From positions 694,001 through 758,000 of the forward strand of contig CP063375.1 of NCBI GenBank assembly GCA_022813675.1: 64,000 bases of DNA, in the 5' to 3' direction. A program made the position numbers and the translations under genes. How positions within the stretch are numbered: position 1 is the first letter of the stretch; every line of letters begins with the position of its first letter. This stretch comes from Deferribacteraceae bacterium V6Fe1 (GTDB lineage: Bacteria > Chrysiogenota > Deferribacteres > Deferribacterales > Deferrivibrionaceae). The notes under the pieces were generated by a model, which worked only from the letters and a program-made list of their open reading frames with translations, searched no databases and was not told the origin of the DNA. This document shows positions 47,579 through 57,400 of the stretch, one piece after another.

Positions 47579-50500
47579 ATATTATTTCTAACCTATGGGG
47601 GGCATCCCTCTCATATCATTTAAAAAAAATAAGAGATAAGAGTAAAAATACTTTTGTCGTTGTCAGGGATACGCAACAGTTTGAAAAACTGTCAGGTGAT
47701 TTTTCATTTTTCTTTGGTAATGACAACTGCTTAAAGTTTCCTGAGTATACTATCCAACCTTTTGAAATGGTAAGGGTAATGCCTGACATTATCAGCGAAA
47801 GGGTAAAAACCCTTTACAGGCTTTCAAATACGTCAGGGAATATTATATTGGTTACACTCTACAGTCTGTTAAAACTTTTGCCGTCCAAAGATATTTTTAA
47901 AGAATCAATCCTTGAATTTAAAATTTCTGATGAATTGTCCAGAGATGAAATAATATACTATTTGGACATACTCGGTTATGTTAATGTTGAGGTGGTTACT
48001 GATAAAGGTGAATTTGCCTTCAGAGGGGACATATTTGACATCTTCCCTGTTACATCAGACTTGCCTGTAAGGGTTGAATTTTTTGATGAAGAGATAGAGT
48101 CGATTTACACGTTTGATATTGATAATTTCAAGCCTGTGGAATCTCTAGAAAAATTTACACTTCTTCCTGCCACGGATTTGATATATGAATCTGCCGAGAT
48201 TTCAAAAAAGATTCCGGATATTCAAATAAAGGAAAAGTTTGAAAATTTTGGAAAGTTTGGCGGCTATTTTTGGTATGCACCTTATGTATACGAAAAGATG
48301 GGTACTATATTTGACTATTGTGCCGGTGACAAAGAGATTATTTTTGCTTTTGATGATATTGAAGAATCACTTGATAATTTTTATTACCATCTTGAAGAAA
48401 GGCTTAAGGATGCGGATAATTATCTGATTAATAATTTCTTGAGAAAAAAGGAATTTAATGCACTTGTTAAAGATAATGTCACCGTAATGGTGGATTATTC
48501 CGGCAGTCCGACCGTAGTGGAAAACTACAAAAATATGGCTTTAAAGCTTAGTTACGAAAAAAACAATATTTATCATTCTATTGAAAATTTTATTGATATA
48601 TTAAAAAGTTATAAAGAGTTTAAAGTTATTGTGGCAATAGATAACAAAAAGTTTGAAGAAGTTTTAAAGACTTTTTTAAACGATCATCATATTTACGTCA
48701 GCGAGTTAAAATCTTATGAAGATAATTTGCAGAAGGGTGTATATCTTTTAAAAAAGAGGCTTTCAGGCGGATTTATTGATGAGGAAGATAAACTTTTTCT
48801 TGCTTGTGATTTTGAAATATTTGGTTTTGCAAAAAAAAGGAAAAAAACTTTATCGAAAAAAGATGCATTCAAAACAAATATTACCGATCTGCAGGCTGGG
48901 GACTATGTAGTCCATATAGACTATGGTATCGGACTTTATAAAGGTCTTGTTCATAAGGAGATTGGCGGTGTTGAGGGTGATTTTTTAGAGCTTGAATACA
49001 GCGGCGGAGAGATACTGTATGTCCCCATTGACAGTATTTCACAGATTCAAAAGTATTTCGGCTCAGGTCATACGGAACCAAAATTAAATAGCCTTAAAAG
49101 TGCAAAGTGGGCAAATTTGAAACAGCAGGCAAAAAAGAGCGCCAAGAAAATTGCCATGGATCTTCTAAAGCTTTATGCCGAGAGAAAAGCAACAAGAGGT
49201 AAATCCTTTTATGGGGAAGACAATGCTTATCTCAATATGCTGGAAGATAGTTTTGAATATGAGGAGACAGAAGATCAGTTGTCGGCAATTTATGACGTGT
49301 ATTCCGATATGCAATCGGACAGACCGATGGACAGACTAATTTGTGGTGATGTTGGTTTTGGAAAAACTGAGGTTGCTGTAAGAGCAGCCTGCAAAGCCGC
49401 ATCCAGTGGCAAACAAGTTGCGGTAATATGTCCGACGACAATTTTAGCTAAGCAGCACTTTGACACTTTTACTTCAAGGATGAAAAATCTACCATTTAAA
49501 ATAGACTATGTATCGCGATTTAGAACAAATAAGGATATAAAGAGGATTTTAGCCGAACTTTGTGATGGTAAGATAGATATCATTATTGGAACCCATAGGC
49601 TGTTGTCCAAAGATGTAACATTCAAGGACTTAGGGCTTTTGATAGTTGATGAAGAGCAGCGGTTTGGTGTGTCGCATAAAGAAAAGATAACAAATATGAA
49701 ATCAAATATCGATGTTCTTTCAATGAGTGCTACCCCTATCCCAAGAACTTTGCAAATGTCCCTGTCAGGTGTAAGGGATATAAGCGTAATAGAAACACCG
49801 CCTGTAGACAGGCTCCCTATAGTGACGAAGCTTGTCAGTCATGATGAAGAGGTTAAGGGGGCAATTGAGTATGAGTTAAAAAGAGGTGGCCAGGTATATT
49901 TCCTTGAAAATAACGTTGCCCGAATAAATGAAACTGCTGCATGGATAAAAGGTCTTGTCCCATTTGCAAGGATAGACGTGGCACACGGACAGATGAGCTC
50001 TAATTTGGTAGAGAAATCCCTTGAAAAATTTTACGATGGCGATACCGACATACTGGTTTGTTCCACGATTATTGAAAATGGGATAGATGTTCCTAATGCC
50101 AACAGTATTATTATTAAAAATGCTGAAAATTTTGGTCTTGCTCAACTTTATCAGTTAAAAGGGCGTGTGGGCAGATCTGCCAGAAGAGGTTACTGCTATC
50201 TTTACATAAAAAACTTTAACAGTTTGTCACAGCTTGCAAAAAAGAGGATTCAGATTGTGGAGCAATTAAGTGACTTGGGGAGTGGTTTTAAGATATCGTC
50301 TTACGATTTGCAGCTTAGGGGAGCAGGAGATTTATTTGGCGCTGAGCAGTCGGGATTTGTAGTAAATATAGGCTATGAGCTTTATTTGCAACTTATTGAA
50401 GAAGCTGTAAATGAACTAAAAGGGGTTAAAAGAAATATTGTAAAGACAGAAGTTCAGTCTTCTTATCCTTATTTCATACCGGCTGAATATATCAGAGACC

Positions 50501-50904
50501 CGAAGGTCAGAATCAATTACTACAACAGGACTGCAGAAATAACAAATATGGAAGATTATCATTATCTTCATGATGAAATACATTCAATTTACGGAAGTCT
50601 TCCTGAGCCTGTAGAAAATTTGCTGTGGATTATGTTGATAAGAAACCTTGCATCAATGCTGAATGTTGTTAAAATTATAATTCTTTCGGGGAAAGTAAAA
50701 CTTCAATTTCATGAAAAAACAGCATTTTTAGACCCGAATATGTTTTTGGAAGCTATGAGCAAACTAAATATTACAGGACTTTTTACGGGTAGCTTCGAAT
50801 TTACTGTGAGAGGAGCAGAATCTTTAAGATTATTTGAAGATACATTTAAAATGCTTGATTATTTAAATGAAATGCTGAAAAATAGTGAATTATTAGCTAA
50901 ATAA
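47575..50904 (+). CDS. mfd: Transcription-repair coupling factor
   Basis: Displaces RNA polymerase stalled at DNA damage and recruits UvrA. The protein is about 1109 aa with a UvrB-like N-terminus ([18 protein letters not shown]), an RNA-polymerase interaction domain ([17 protein letters not shown]), the RecG-like motor ([47 protein letters not shown]) and a C-terminal regulatory domain. The start at ATG 47575 overlaps the rfaE2 stop (ATGA). Confidence 0.97.
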   Translation: MNIISNLWGASLSYHLKKIRDKSKNTFVVVRDTQQFEKLSGDFSFFFGNDNCLKFPEYTIQPFEMVRVMPDIISERVKTLYRLSNTSGNIILVTLYSLLKLLPSKDIFKESILEFKISDELSRDEIIYYLDILGYVNVEVVTDKGEFAFRGDIFDIFPVTSDLPVRVEFFDEEIESIYTFDIDNFKPVESLEKFTLLPATDLIYESAEISKKIPDIQIKEKFENFGKFGGYFWYAPYVYEKMGTIFDYCAGDKEIIFAFDDIEESLDNFYYHLEERLKDADNYLINNFLRKKEFNALVKDNVTVMVDYSGSPTVVENYKNMALKLSYEKNNIYHSIENFIDILKSYKEFKVIVAIDNKKFEEVLKTFLNDHHIYVSELKSYEDNLQKGVYLLKKRLSGGFIDEEDKLFLACDFEIFGFAKKRKKTLSKKDAFKTNITDLQAGDYVVHIDYGIGLYKGLVHKEIGGVEGDFLELEYSGGEILYVPIDSISQIQKYFGSGHTEPKLNSLKSAKWANLKQQAKKSAKKIAMDLLKLYAERKATRGKSFYGEDNAYLNMLEDSFEYEETEDQLSAIYDVYSDMQSDRPMDRLICGDVGFGKTEVAVRAACKAASSGKQVAVICPTTILAKQHFDTFTSRMKNLPFKIDYVSRFRTNKDIKRILAELCDGKIDIIIGTHRLLSKDVTFKDLGLLIVDEEQRFGVSHKEKITNMKSNIDVLSMSATPIPRTLQMSLSGVRDISVIETPPVDRLPIVTKLVSHDEEVKGAIEYELKRGGQVYFLENNVARINETAAWIKGLVPFARIDVAHGQMSSNLVEKSLEKFYDGDTDILVCSTIIENGIDVPNANSIIIKNAENFGLAQLYQLKGRVGRSARRGYCYLYIKNFNSLSQLAKKRIQIVEQLSDLGSGFKISSYDLQLRGAGDLFGAEQSGFVVNIGYELYLQLIEEAVNELKGVKRNIVKTEVQSSYPYFIPAEYIRDPKVRINYYNRTAEITNMEDYHYLHDEIHSIYGSLPEPVENLLWIMLIRNLASMLNVVKIIILSGKVKLQFHEKTAFLDPNMFLEAMSKLNITGLFTGSFEFTVRGAESLRLFEDTFKMLDYLNEMLKNSELLAK

Positions 50905-50955
50905 AATATCTAATAATAACTTTCTGAAGTTAGGTTTAAGGGTGGTTGAATATAC

Positions 50956-51930
50956 ATGAAAAAACTTTTTCTTTTACTGTTTTTGATATTGTTTATCGGA
51001 TGTTCTGACAAGAAGGATGTGGAAAAGAGTGGGAAGAGTGTAGAGTCAAACACTAAGAAACCCGTATTATTTATTGATAATAAACCGTATTACAATGAAG
51101 ATGTTATAAATTATGCATATTACCTGCTGCAAGAGGTAGATGAAAAAGAGGTGGAAAATACTGAAATCAAAGACAAAATATTAAATGATTTTATAAACCA
51201 TATTTTGCTTTTAAGGGAAGCAAAAAAAGCGGGGATAAATATAGATAGACAAAGGATTAGAAATGTGGTTGAAAGGTTTAACAAAGGGGCGGAAGAGGAA
51301 AGTTTATCAATTTTCACTGGTAAGATACAACCCGACATCGCTCAGATAGAAAAAATAATTTATGAGAATATGGTGGTGCAAGCCTATTTGAATAAGCTTG
51401 TGGAAGAAAAGGTTAAGGTAACGGAAGAAGATTTGAAAGCGTATTATGACAACATGAGCAAGACGGAAGATTATAAGACGCTTTATAATGTGTGGCACAT
51501 ATTTACTACCGATGAGAAAAAGGCAGACAAAGCGAGGGAGCTTCTCAGGCAGAGAAACTCATTTAAAAAAATAGCCGAAAGTTATTCTGAAGACCCTTAC
51601 GCAGAAAAAGGTGGCGATATGGGTTATGTTGATTTGGAAGTTATGCCGGAAGTTTTTCAATACGTAAAGAAAATGAGGATAAGGCAAGTCAGCCCCGTGC
51701 TTAAGTCTGACTACGGGTATCATATTTTTTCACTTAGAGATATAGCTAAAAGCACTGTAAGTGGTACATTTGAAGAGGCATCAGGGGAGATTTATTCTAA
51801 AGTTTATGAGTCAAAACAGAATGAATTGATAGAAAATTTAATAAAGGAGCTAAGAAAAAATGCTGAGATTAAAATTATTAGTGGTGTTAATTTTACTTTT
51901 GAGTCTGACAATTCAAGCAAAAACAATTGA
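50956..51930 (+). CDS. Peptidylprolyl isomerase lipoprotein, PpiC/parvulin type
   Basis: Membrane-anchored foldase of 324 aa. The lipobox FIGC places the lipidated cysteine at residue 16. A helical chaperone-like region precedes a parvulin domain (WHIFTTDEKKADKAREL, then KGGDMGYVDLEVMPEVF and SDYGYHIFSLRDI). It should help fold periplasmic or outer-membrane proteins. Its end overlaps the following SurA-like gene by 71 bp in another frame. Confidence 0.92.
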   Translation: MKKLFLLLFLILFIGCSDKKDVEKSGKSVESNTKKPVLFIDNKPYYNEDVINYAYYLLQEVDEKEVENTEIKDKILNDFINHILLLREAKKAGINIDRQRIRNVVERFNKGAEEESLSIFTGKIQPDIAQIEKIIYENMVVQAYLNKLVEEKVKVTEEDLKAYYDNMSKTEDYKTLYNVWHIFTTDEKKADKARELLRQRNSFKKIAESYSEDPYAEKGGDMGYVDLEVMPEVFQYVKKMRIRQVSPVLKSDYGYHIFSLRDIAKSTVSGTFEEASGEIYSKVYESKQNELIENLIKELRKNAEIKIISGVNFTFESDNSSKNN

Positions 51931-52771
51931 CAAGATACTTGTTATTATTGGAGATAAGATAATTACCCAATATGAAGTCGAGTCGTTTAACCCTAAAAAG
52001 GTTAAAGAGATTTATTCGGTAGAAGATGAGCAGAACAGAAATGATTTGTTAAAAAAATATTATCAAAGTGTGTTAGAATTCTTGGTAAATCAGTACACTA
52101 TTGAAATCGCTGCAGAAAGGGAAGGGATAAGAATAGGTGAAGACGAAGTCGATATGGCAATAAATCAGATACTTGAGAAGAATAATATTACCAAAGAGCA
52201 GCTGGAGCAGCTTTTGGAGAAGGAAGATTTGACTTTTCAGAAGTATAAATGGCAGATAAAGATGGATATAATTAATGCAAGACTTAATTCAAGAGTAATT
52301 TTGCCAAGATTAGTGGTAGCAGAAGAGGATATAAAAAAGTATATTGATGAAAATAACTCAATATTGGATTTAGATGACAGTTTTGAGCTTCGAATGATAG
52401 TCATAGAGAAAGACAAAGAAGATGATTTAAAAAAAGAGTTAGGAAAGACTTCTTTTGCTGATTTGGCAATAAAATATTCGACAGACAAGTCAGCAAAATC
52501 AGGCGGCTACATTGGAAATATTAGGTTGGGCTTTTTACCCGATAATTTAAAGGAAAAATTTAAAGATGTTAAAAAAGGGGATATTGTAAGAGTGGAAGAT
52601 GGCAATATTGTAAAATACTTCTTTGTGGAAAACTTTAAGTCTAAATATGATATTGATGAGAAGTTAAAAAGTGAAATAGTTGACAAACTTAAAAAAGCTC
52701 AATATCAAAAAGTGTATGACAATTGGCTTGAAGAACATAAAAAAACTATATTTGTCAAATATATGAACTAA
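51860..52771 (+). CDS. SurA-like periplasmic chaperone/peptidylprolyl isomerase
   Basis: Secreted 303-aa protein with a signal peptide (MLRLKLLVVLILLLSLTIQA) and the SurA N-terminal chaperone motif (IDKILVIIGDKIITQYEVE), followed by one parvulin domain (FELRMIVIEKD, then SGGYIGNIRLGFLPDNL). SurA aids outer-membrane protein assembly. The ATG lies inside the upstream foldase gene with GGAG upstream. The stop overlaps the next ATG by one base. Confidence 0.88.
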   Translation: MLRLKLLVVLILLLSLTIQAKTIDKILVIIGDKIITQYEVESFNPKKVKEIYSVEDEQNRNDLLKKYYQSVLEFLVNQYTIEIAAEREGIRIGEDEVDMAINQILEKNNITKEQLEQLLEKEDLTFQKYKWQIKMDIINARLNSRVILPRLVVAEEDIKKYIDENNSILDLDDSFELRMIVIEKDKEDDLKKELGKTSFADLAIKYSTDKSAKSGGYIGNIRLGFLPDNLKEKFKDVKKGDIVRVEDGNIVKYFFVENFKSKYDIDEKLKSEIVDKLKKAQYQKVYDNWLEEHKKTIFVKYMN

Positions 52772-53049
52772 TGAGAATAGATAAATTTCTTAAAATATCA
52801 TTTTTGTTGAAAAGAAGGACGGTTGCAAATGAAGCGGCTGACGAGGGGTTTATTTATGTAAACGGGAAAAAGGTTAAGCCTTCCTATAAAATTTCTCCCG
52901 GGGATATTATTGAACTTGATATGTGGAATTTCTACAAGAAGGTCAGAGTCTTGAATGTCCCTGAAAAAGGGAATATACCTAAAAAAGATATTGAAAATTT
53001 TATTGAGATTTTAGAGTATAAACCGAAAGAGACAGACGATATCTTATAA
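52771..53049 (+). CDS. S4-domain RNA-binding protein (RqcP/Hsp15-like)
   Basis: A 92-aa protein built around one S4 domain (MRIDKFLKISFLLKRRT, then GFIYVNGKKVKPSYKISPGD). It resembles RqcP and Hsp15, which bind stalled large ribosomal subunits during rescue. It overlaps surA by 1 bp and is followed by a strong terminator, so it closes this operon. The assignment to RqcP or Hsp15 cannot be made by eye. Confidence 0.85.
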   Translation: MRIDKFLKISFLLKRRTVANEAADEGFIYVNGKKVKPSYKISPGDIIELDMWNFYKKVRVLNVPEKGNIPKKDIENFIEILEYKPKETDDIL

Positions 53050-53077
53050 AAAAAGCCCGCTTAAAGCGGGCTTTTTT
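53048..53077. terminator. Strong bidirectional terminator
   Basis: GCCCGC/GCGGGC stem with TTAAA loop, preceded by A-run and followed by T6. It separates the converging S4-protein and cytochrome c genes. Confidence 0.92.
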
Positions 53078-53094
53078 AAATCTTTATTTGGATT

Positions 53095-54144
53095 TTAGTG
53101 GATCTTCTTAGCGTATTTTGAAGCATCCTTTTTGCTCATGCTTGCATGACATCCGGATAACTTACAAGTATACTCAAGGCTAAGCTCGTTTTTAGCTAAT
53201 TTGCCATCTTCAGTAAACATATAATAGTCAGCTGATGTATTGATTTTGAATATATGAGATCTTACGTCACCGGCATAGTCATCAGTTTTTAAAGCAGATT
53301 TTGCAGCCTTTGGCATGTGACAGTTTTTACAGTCAATCTTGCTTTTTCCATGAATTGTTTTTTCATATTTAGCTGCAATTTCACTGTGGCAGCTTGAACA
53401 CTGAGCTTTAATGCTTGCTGCTGTTTTTGCATGAGGATCATGGCATTCTACACAATTTAGATCTTTATGACCGCCAGCAAGGAGTTCATTATATTGTTCG
53501 TGGTGTTGGATGAATCCACCTGAAGCAGGGATTTTGTCAGCAGAACTTCTAATATGACATTTACCACATGCTTTTGAGCTTGTGTCAACAATTGGCTTAA
53601 CCGCTTTAGGATCAGCTGCATGTGCAGAAGAAGGTCCGTGGCACTCTTCACACTGGATGCCATCGAAAGACCATGTACCTATCATTCCTGGTCTTCCATC
53701 TTGATGCCCTTCAGGAGAATAGTTGGTCATATGGCAAGGACCGCATTTGTAAGGGGTAATTTTTCCGGGGTTATAATTGACCCATGAACCGTCAGCCAAA
53801 TTGTATTGGGTAGGCATCTTATTCCCTTCCTTGTCAGTAGTAATAATATAACCGTCAAGGCCGATATATCTTGCTTTTTTTGTCTTACCGCCGATTACAT
53901 AAGAGATATCATCCCATGTGTAGCCTTTTGGTACAGGCAATCCGGCTTTTTTGGCAAGCTCAGCTTTTCTAAGCTTGTAAGGGTGACCAGATTCTACAAA
54001 TAGATTATAAATGTCGGCGTGGCAGCTTTTACAAGCTTCTGAACCAACGTAGCCATTTGCTTTCTTTGCAGCATCTTCAGATGCAAAAGAAGAAACTGCG
54101 AATACAAAAGCAAACACTGTGCAAAGCATCAAAACTTTTTTCAT
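53095..54144 (-). CDS. Periplasmic multiheme c-type cytochrome
   Basis: Secreted 349-aa cytochrome. It has a signal peptide ending near SSFA. Seven CxxCH motifs (CKSCH, CGPCH, CEECH, CGKCH, CVECH, CSSCH, CKNCH) and one longer CKLSGCH (CX4CH) suggest eight haems. Many extra histidines may serve as distal ligands. It is likely an electron carrier or terminal reductase component; the substrate is unknown. A GGAGG site precedes the ATG. A two-component system lies just upstream on the same strand. Confidence 0.9.
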   Translation of the reverse strand: MKKVLMLCTVFAFVFAVSSFASEDAAKKANGYVGSEACKSCHADIYNLFVESGHPYKLRKAELAKKAGLPVPKGYTWDDISYVIGGKTKKARYIGLDGYIITTDKEGNKMPTQYNLADGSWVNYNPGKITPYKCGPCHMTNYSPEGHQDGRPGMIGTWSFDGIQCEECHGPSSAHAADPKAVKPIVDTSSKACGKCHIRSSADKIPASGGFIQHHEQYNELLAGGHKDLNCVECHDPHAKTAASIKAQCSSCHSEIAAKYEKTIHGKSKIDCKNCHMPKAAKSALKTDDYAGDVRSHIFKINTSADYYMFTEDGKLAKNELSLEYTCKLSGCHASMSKKDASKYAKKIH

Positions 54145-54245
54145 ATAAACCTCCGCTTAATTAATTAAAAAAATTTCCCGTAACTTACGTTAGTATCGTG
54201 TAGATATTAATTCCAGATAAAAGAAAATCACAATTAAGGCGGGGA

Positions 54246-54263
54246 TGTGAACTATATTTCACA
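54246..54263. promoter_or_regulatory. Palindrome upstream of the multiheme cytochrome
   Basis: TGTGAACTATATTTCACA has perfect TGTGAA/TTCACA arms with 6 bp between. It lies between the regulator stop and the cytochrome start, about 100 bp upstream of the ATG. It resembles a CRP/FNR-superfamily site but the spacing is 2 bp longer than the CRP consensus. It could bind the adjacent regulator instead. Confidence 0.4.
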
Positions 54264-54271
54264 AAAAATAA

Positions 54272-54910
54272 TCAGATAAGCTTGTTAATACATTGAAGGG
54301 CGTTAATACCGTAGTCGGTAATTTTGTAAGTGTGATCGGTATGTTTTACGAGTCCACTCTTAATAAGGTTTTTGATATGAAAATTTAGTTTCGTATGGTC
54401 TTCTAAGTTAAGCTCTCTGACGATATCCATAAAGCGCATTTCATCGTTTTTCATCAGCATTACAAGGATATCTCTGCGAATTTTATTGGAGAGGCAAGAA
54501 AGGATGTCATCGATTCCGTTTTGCTCACAGCATTTGACCATAAACCTTAGCTCTTCCAATGATTTATTTATTTTTATGATTAATTCGTCTTTTTTAAATG
54601 GTTTGGAAATAAAGTCATTGGCACCCTTTTTTATTGCTTCTACTGCAAGCTCAACTGTCGAGAATGCCGTTATTAATATGATTCGTATAAATTTATTGGT
54701 TTCCCTTACTTTTTTTAAAAAAGATATTCCATCAATCTCAGGCATTAAGTAGTCGAGTAGCAAAACATTGGGATTTTCAATCTCGATTATTTCAAGTGCC
54801 TGAGCAGGAGTTGATGCAGCATAAACTTCAAAAGTGTTACTTTCCAGCAACTCTTTTAGATTTTCCAATACTTCCTGATCGTCATCAAAAATTAAGATTG
54901 ACCTTCTAAT
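54272..54910 (-). CDS. Response regulator with a winged-helix output, likely ATT start
   Basis: Receiver domain followed by an ArsR/PadR-like winged helix (LSNKIRRDILVMLM, IVRELNLEDHTKLNFHIKNL). The acidic pocket FDDDQE and phospho-acceptor in LLLDYLMPE are both seen, but only if translation starts upstream of the first TTG (54868). Between the preceding in-frame stop and that TTG the only start-like codon is ATT at 54910 (IRRSILIFDDD), seven bases after GAGG. Starting at 54868 would delete the acidic pocket. It overlaps the kinase gene. Confidence 0.85.
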   Translation of the reverse strand: MRRSILIFDDDQEVLENLKELLESNTFEVYAASTPAQALEIIEIENPNVLLLDYLMPEIDGISFLKKVRETNKFIRIILITAFSTVELAVEAIKKGANDFISKPFKKDELIIKINKSLEELRFMVKCCEQNGIDDILSCLSNKIRRDILVMLMKNDEMRFMDIVRELNLEDHTKLNFHIKNLIKSGLVKHTDHTYKITDYGINALQCINKLI

Positions 54911-56285
54911 CTTGGTACCTCGGTAATTTTATTGCAAAATTTGTTTTGCCGTTTTCCCTTTGTTCGAGGGAGATTATCCCTTTGTGAATTTTAACAATAT
55001 TATAGCATAAATATAGTCCAAGTCCAGTCCCTTCATTTGGTTTTTTTGTGGTAAAGAAAGGATCGAAAATTTTATTCTTTATAGAATCATCAACCCCTAC
55101 TCCATTATCTTGCACATCCAAATAAACGTAACTGTCAGTACTTTTGGCTGATATTATTATCTCAGGATTTTCCGTAGTGGCATCAAAAGCGTTTAATATC
55201 AAATTGACAAGTAGCTCTTCAATTTTATGAGGTATACACTCAAACTCAAATTCGGAATATATGTTAAATCTTACATATTTGAATTTTGGGTGATTTTTTA
55301 TAAAGAGCTTTAGATTTTCAATAACATCGGAAATTCTGACAATTTCAAACATCTCAATTTTTTCACTTTTAGAGAAAAGGAGCAATTCCTTGGCAATTTT
55401 TGCAGCTCTGTCTATATTTTTTTCAAGTGAACCCAATTTTTCAATAATTTTTTGTTCTTTAGCGTCAAGTTTATCTTTTAAAATTTCAATTATCATTGTA
55501 GCGTTTGTGAGAGGTGTATTTATTTCGTGCGCAATTCCCATTGCAAGCTTGCCGATAGATGACAGCCTGTCGTTGAGGGCAGACTTATTTAGATTTTCTG
55601 CTAAATTTTGAATAAACTCGTCATCAAAGACTTTTAAGAATCTGAATAAGAAAATAAAGATAAAAACTGCCAATATACCTCTTACAAATATGATAGTAAG
55701 CTTGTCAAATAAGCATGCTGAAGTGAAAAGTCCGCTGAAAATTCCATAGGCTAAAAAAAGGTATCCGCATATAAGCAGGTTTTTGTAGCTAAGAATATTT
55801 TTTTTGGCGTATCTGTGAGATAAAATAATAAAAACAAGCCCCGACAAAGTGGCTGAAGAGAAACCAAATATATATCTTATAAGGCTGTCATTGTTTATGT
55901 TAAAAGAATAAATATAAACAGGTAGAGCTATTAGCGACATGGCAAGTACTAAAGCTGTTTTAATTAATCTGTTCATATGAGCAGCGGAGACTATTAAAAG
56001 AGACTTAAAACCAAAGTAAAATAAAAATAAAAAGGAAATAAGTAATAAAGCAAATTTGTATTTATTCCATATCAAAAATGTGTCATTGCTCATGTAAATG
56101 CTACTTGTCAATAGATAAAGGTCCAGCCATTCGTGTATCCCGTGCAGTATAGCAAAGAATGCCAAATGTCTTAGAGTATTGGCGATTTCAAGACGGCTAA
56201 ACCTTTTGTCTTTAAGGAGTATCGCAAAGCCCATTATAAAGAAAGAAAGTCCGTAGAATAAATAAATGATAAATTCTAATAGCAT
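54906..56285 (-). CDS. Membrane sensor histidine kinase
   Basis: Sensor of about 459 aa with seven or so N-terminal membrane helices (IIYLFYGLSFFIMGFAILL onward) and no obvious periplasmic ligand domain. The kinase core has the phospho-His in MAMGIAHEINTPLTN, N box NLILNAFDATTEN, DNGVGVDD and GTGLGLYLC. I favour ATG 56285; a TTG at 56318 without a ribosome-binding site is the longer option. It pairs with the overlapping response regulator. Confidence 0.88.
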   Translation of the reverse strand: MLLEFIIYLFYGLSFFIMGFAILLKDKRFSRLEIANTLRHLAFFAILHGIHEWLDLYLLTSSIYMSNDTFLIWNKYKFALLLISFLFLFYFGFKSLLIVSAAHMNRLIKTALVLAMSLIALPVYIYSFNINNDSLIRYIFGFSSATLSGLVFIILSHRYAKKNILSYKNLLICGYLFLAYGIFSGLFTSACLFDKLTIIFVRGILAVFIFIFLFRFLKVFDDEFIQNLAENLNKSALNDRLSSIGKLAMGIAHEINTPLTNATMIIEILKDKLDAKEQKIIEKLGSLEKNIDRAAKIAKELLLFSKSEKIEMFEIVRISDVIENLKLFIKNHPKFKYVRFNIYSEFEFECIPHKIEELLVNLILNAFDATTENPEIIISAKSTDSYVYLDVQDNGVGVDDSIKNKIFDPFFTTKKPNEGTGLGLYLCYNIVKIHKGIISLEQRENGKTNFAIKLPRYQD

Positions 56286-56456
56286 AAAATATATTACTAC
56301 TATTTTTCTTTTTGTCAAAGGGGTAGTGTTGATAATTTAATGGTTTATGTGTTTCGAAATTTATTGGTAATTAAGGATATTTAATTAAACTACTTGATTT
56401 TTTTATATTTTTAAACATATTATTCCGCTGAAATATTATATAGCGGAGGTGTGAAG

Positions 56457-56735
56457 ATGCCACTTTATGAGTATAGGTGTTCGAAGTGCAATAACCTCTT
56501 TCAGTTAATGGAGAAAATTTCTGCATCAAACGAGAGCAGAAAATGCCCTAAGTGTGGAGGAGAGTCTAAGAAGATTATATCTTTGTCAAGTTTCCACTTG
56601 AAGGGTGGCGGTTGGTATGTGACCGACTATAAAGGAAAATCAAATGGCAACAGTGCCAACAAAGAATCCGCATGCAGTGCAGCTTCGTCTGAATCACCAA
56701 AGTGCGCCAGTTGCCCGGCTTCTGAAGCAAATTAA
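56457..56735 (+). CDS. FmdB-type zinc ribbon protein
   Basis: Small regulatory-type protein of 92 aa that starts MPLYEYRCSKC and holds one zinc ribbon (CSKC, CPKCGG). The C-terminal tail is Ser/Ala-rich with a further CXXC (CASC). FmdB proteins are suspected regulators of amide/formate metabolism genes, but the function is not established. The start at ATG 56457 has GGAGG seven bases upstream. Confidence 0.88.
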   Translation: MPLYEYRCSKCNNLFQLMEKISASNESRKCPKCGGESKKIISLSSFHLKGGGWYVTDYKGKSNGNSANKESACSAASSESPKCASCPASEAN

Positions 56736-56747
56736 ATAAATAATTAT

Positions 56748-56769
56748 AAAAGGGGGACTTCCCCTTTTT
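56748..56769. terminator. Bidirectional intrinsic terminator
   Basis: AAAAGGGG/CCCCTTTT stem with loop GACTT between the converging fmdB-like and exonuclease genes. Confidence 0.85.
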
Positions 56770-57400
56770 ATTTTCTTCTGTCCAAAAACTCAACCAGCTC
56801 AAAAAGTGAGAAACATTGAGTCTTAAAGAGCTTTTTAGCAGCAAATCTGAAAAAAAGTGCGGTAACTTCGGCATCGTAAAGCGCCCTGTGCCTTTTAAAT
56901 CCAGACCTTCCTTTTAAGCTGTATCTTTCAATTATCGCATCAAGGCTGTGACCGGATGCAAGAGGGGCTATTTTTTTGGATAGCGAAAGGGTATCAATAA
57001 CAATATCAAATGGATTTTCAACAAAATAATCTTTAAGGGAATGTTTTAAAAATGCCATATCTTTGGAAGCGTCATGGGCAACTAATACAGAACCTCTCGC
57101 AAAATCAATAAAATCATATATTGCAACGCATTCTTCTTCACCATTTTTGAGCTCATTTTCAGTAATTTTGTGAATCTCGAAAGAGCTGTCACTTACTGTT
57201 TGCGTCGTTTTTATAAGTCTGTGAAATTTTGTTTTGGATATCTTGAAGTTGTTGTTTATTTTTACTGCACCAATTTCAATTATCCTATCCCCTCTTTCTG
57301 GGAAAATTCCAGTTGTTTCAAGGTCAAATACTACGTATTCAACTTCGTTTAAGGGCCTATCAAGCAATAAGATTGACTCTTCGGAGAAATGTTTAATCAT
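56768..57400 (-). CDS. DnaQ-like 3'-5' exonuclease (DEDDh)
   Basis: Exonuclease of the DNA polymerase III epsilon family, 210 aa. ExoI reads FDLETTGIF, ExoII has VAHDASKDMAFL, and ExoIII has HRALYDAEVTALFF (His and Asp). It is shorter than many epsilon subunits and is not next to dnaE, so a repair or RNA-trimming role is as likely as proofreading. It overlaps larB by 8 bp. Confidence 0.9.
   Translation of the reverse strand: MIKHFSEESILLLDRPLNEVEYVVFDLETTGIFPERGDRIIEIGAVKINNNFKISKTKFHRLIKTTQTVSDSSFEIHKITENELKNGEEECVAIYDFIDFARGSVLVAHDASKDMAFLKHSLKDYFVENPFDIVIDTLSLSKKIAPLASGHSLDAIIERYSLKGRSGFKRHRALYDAEVTALFFRFAAKKLFKTQCFSLFELVEFLDRRK

Noticed and set aside
54246-54263. Canonical CRP site
   Set aside because: The TGTGA and TCACA arms are 8 bp apart, not the 6 bp of the CRP consensus, so I list only an unassigned palindrome.
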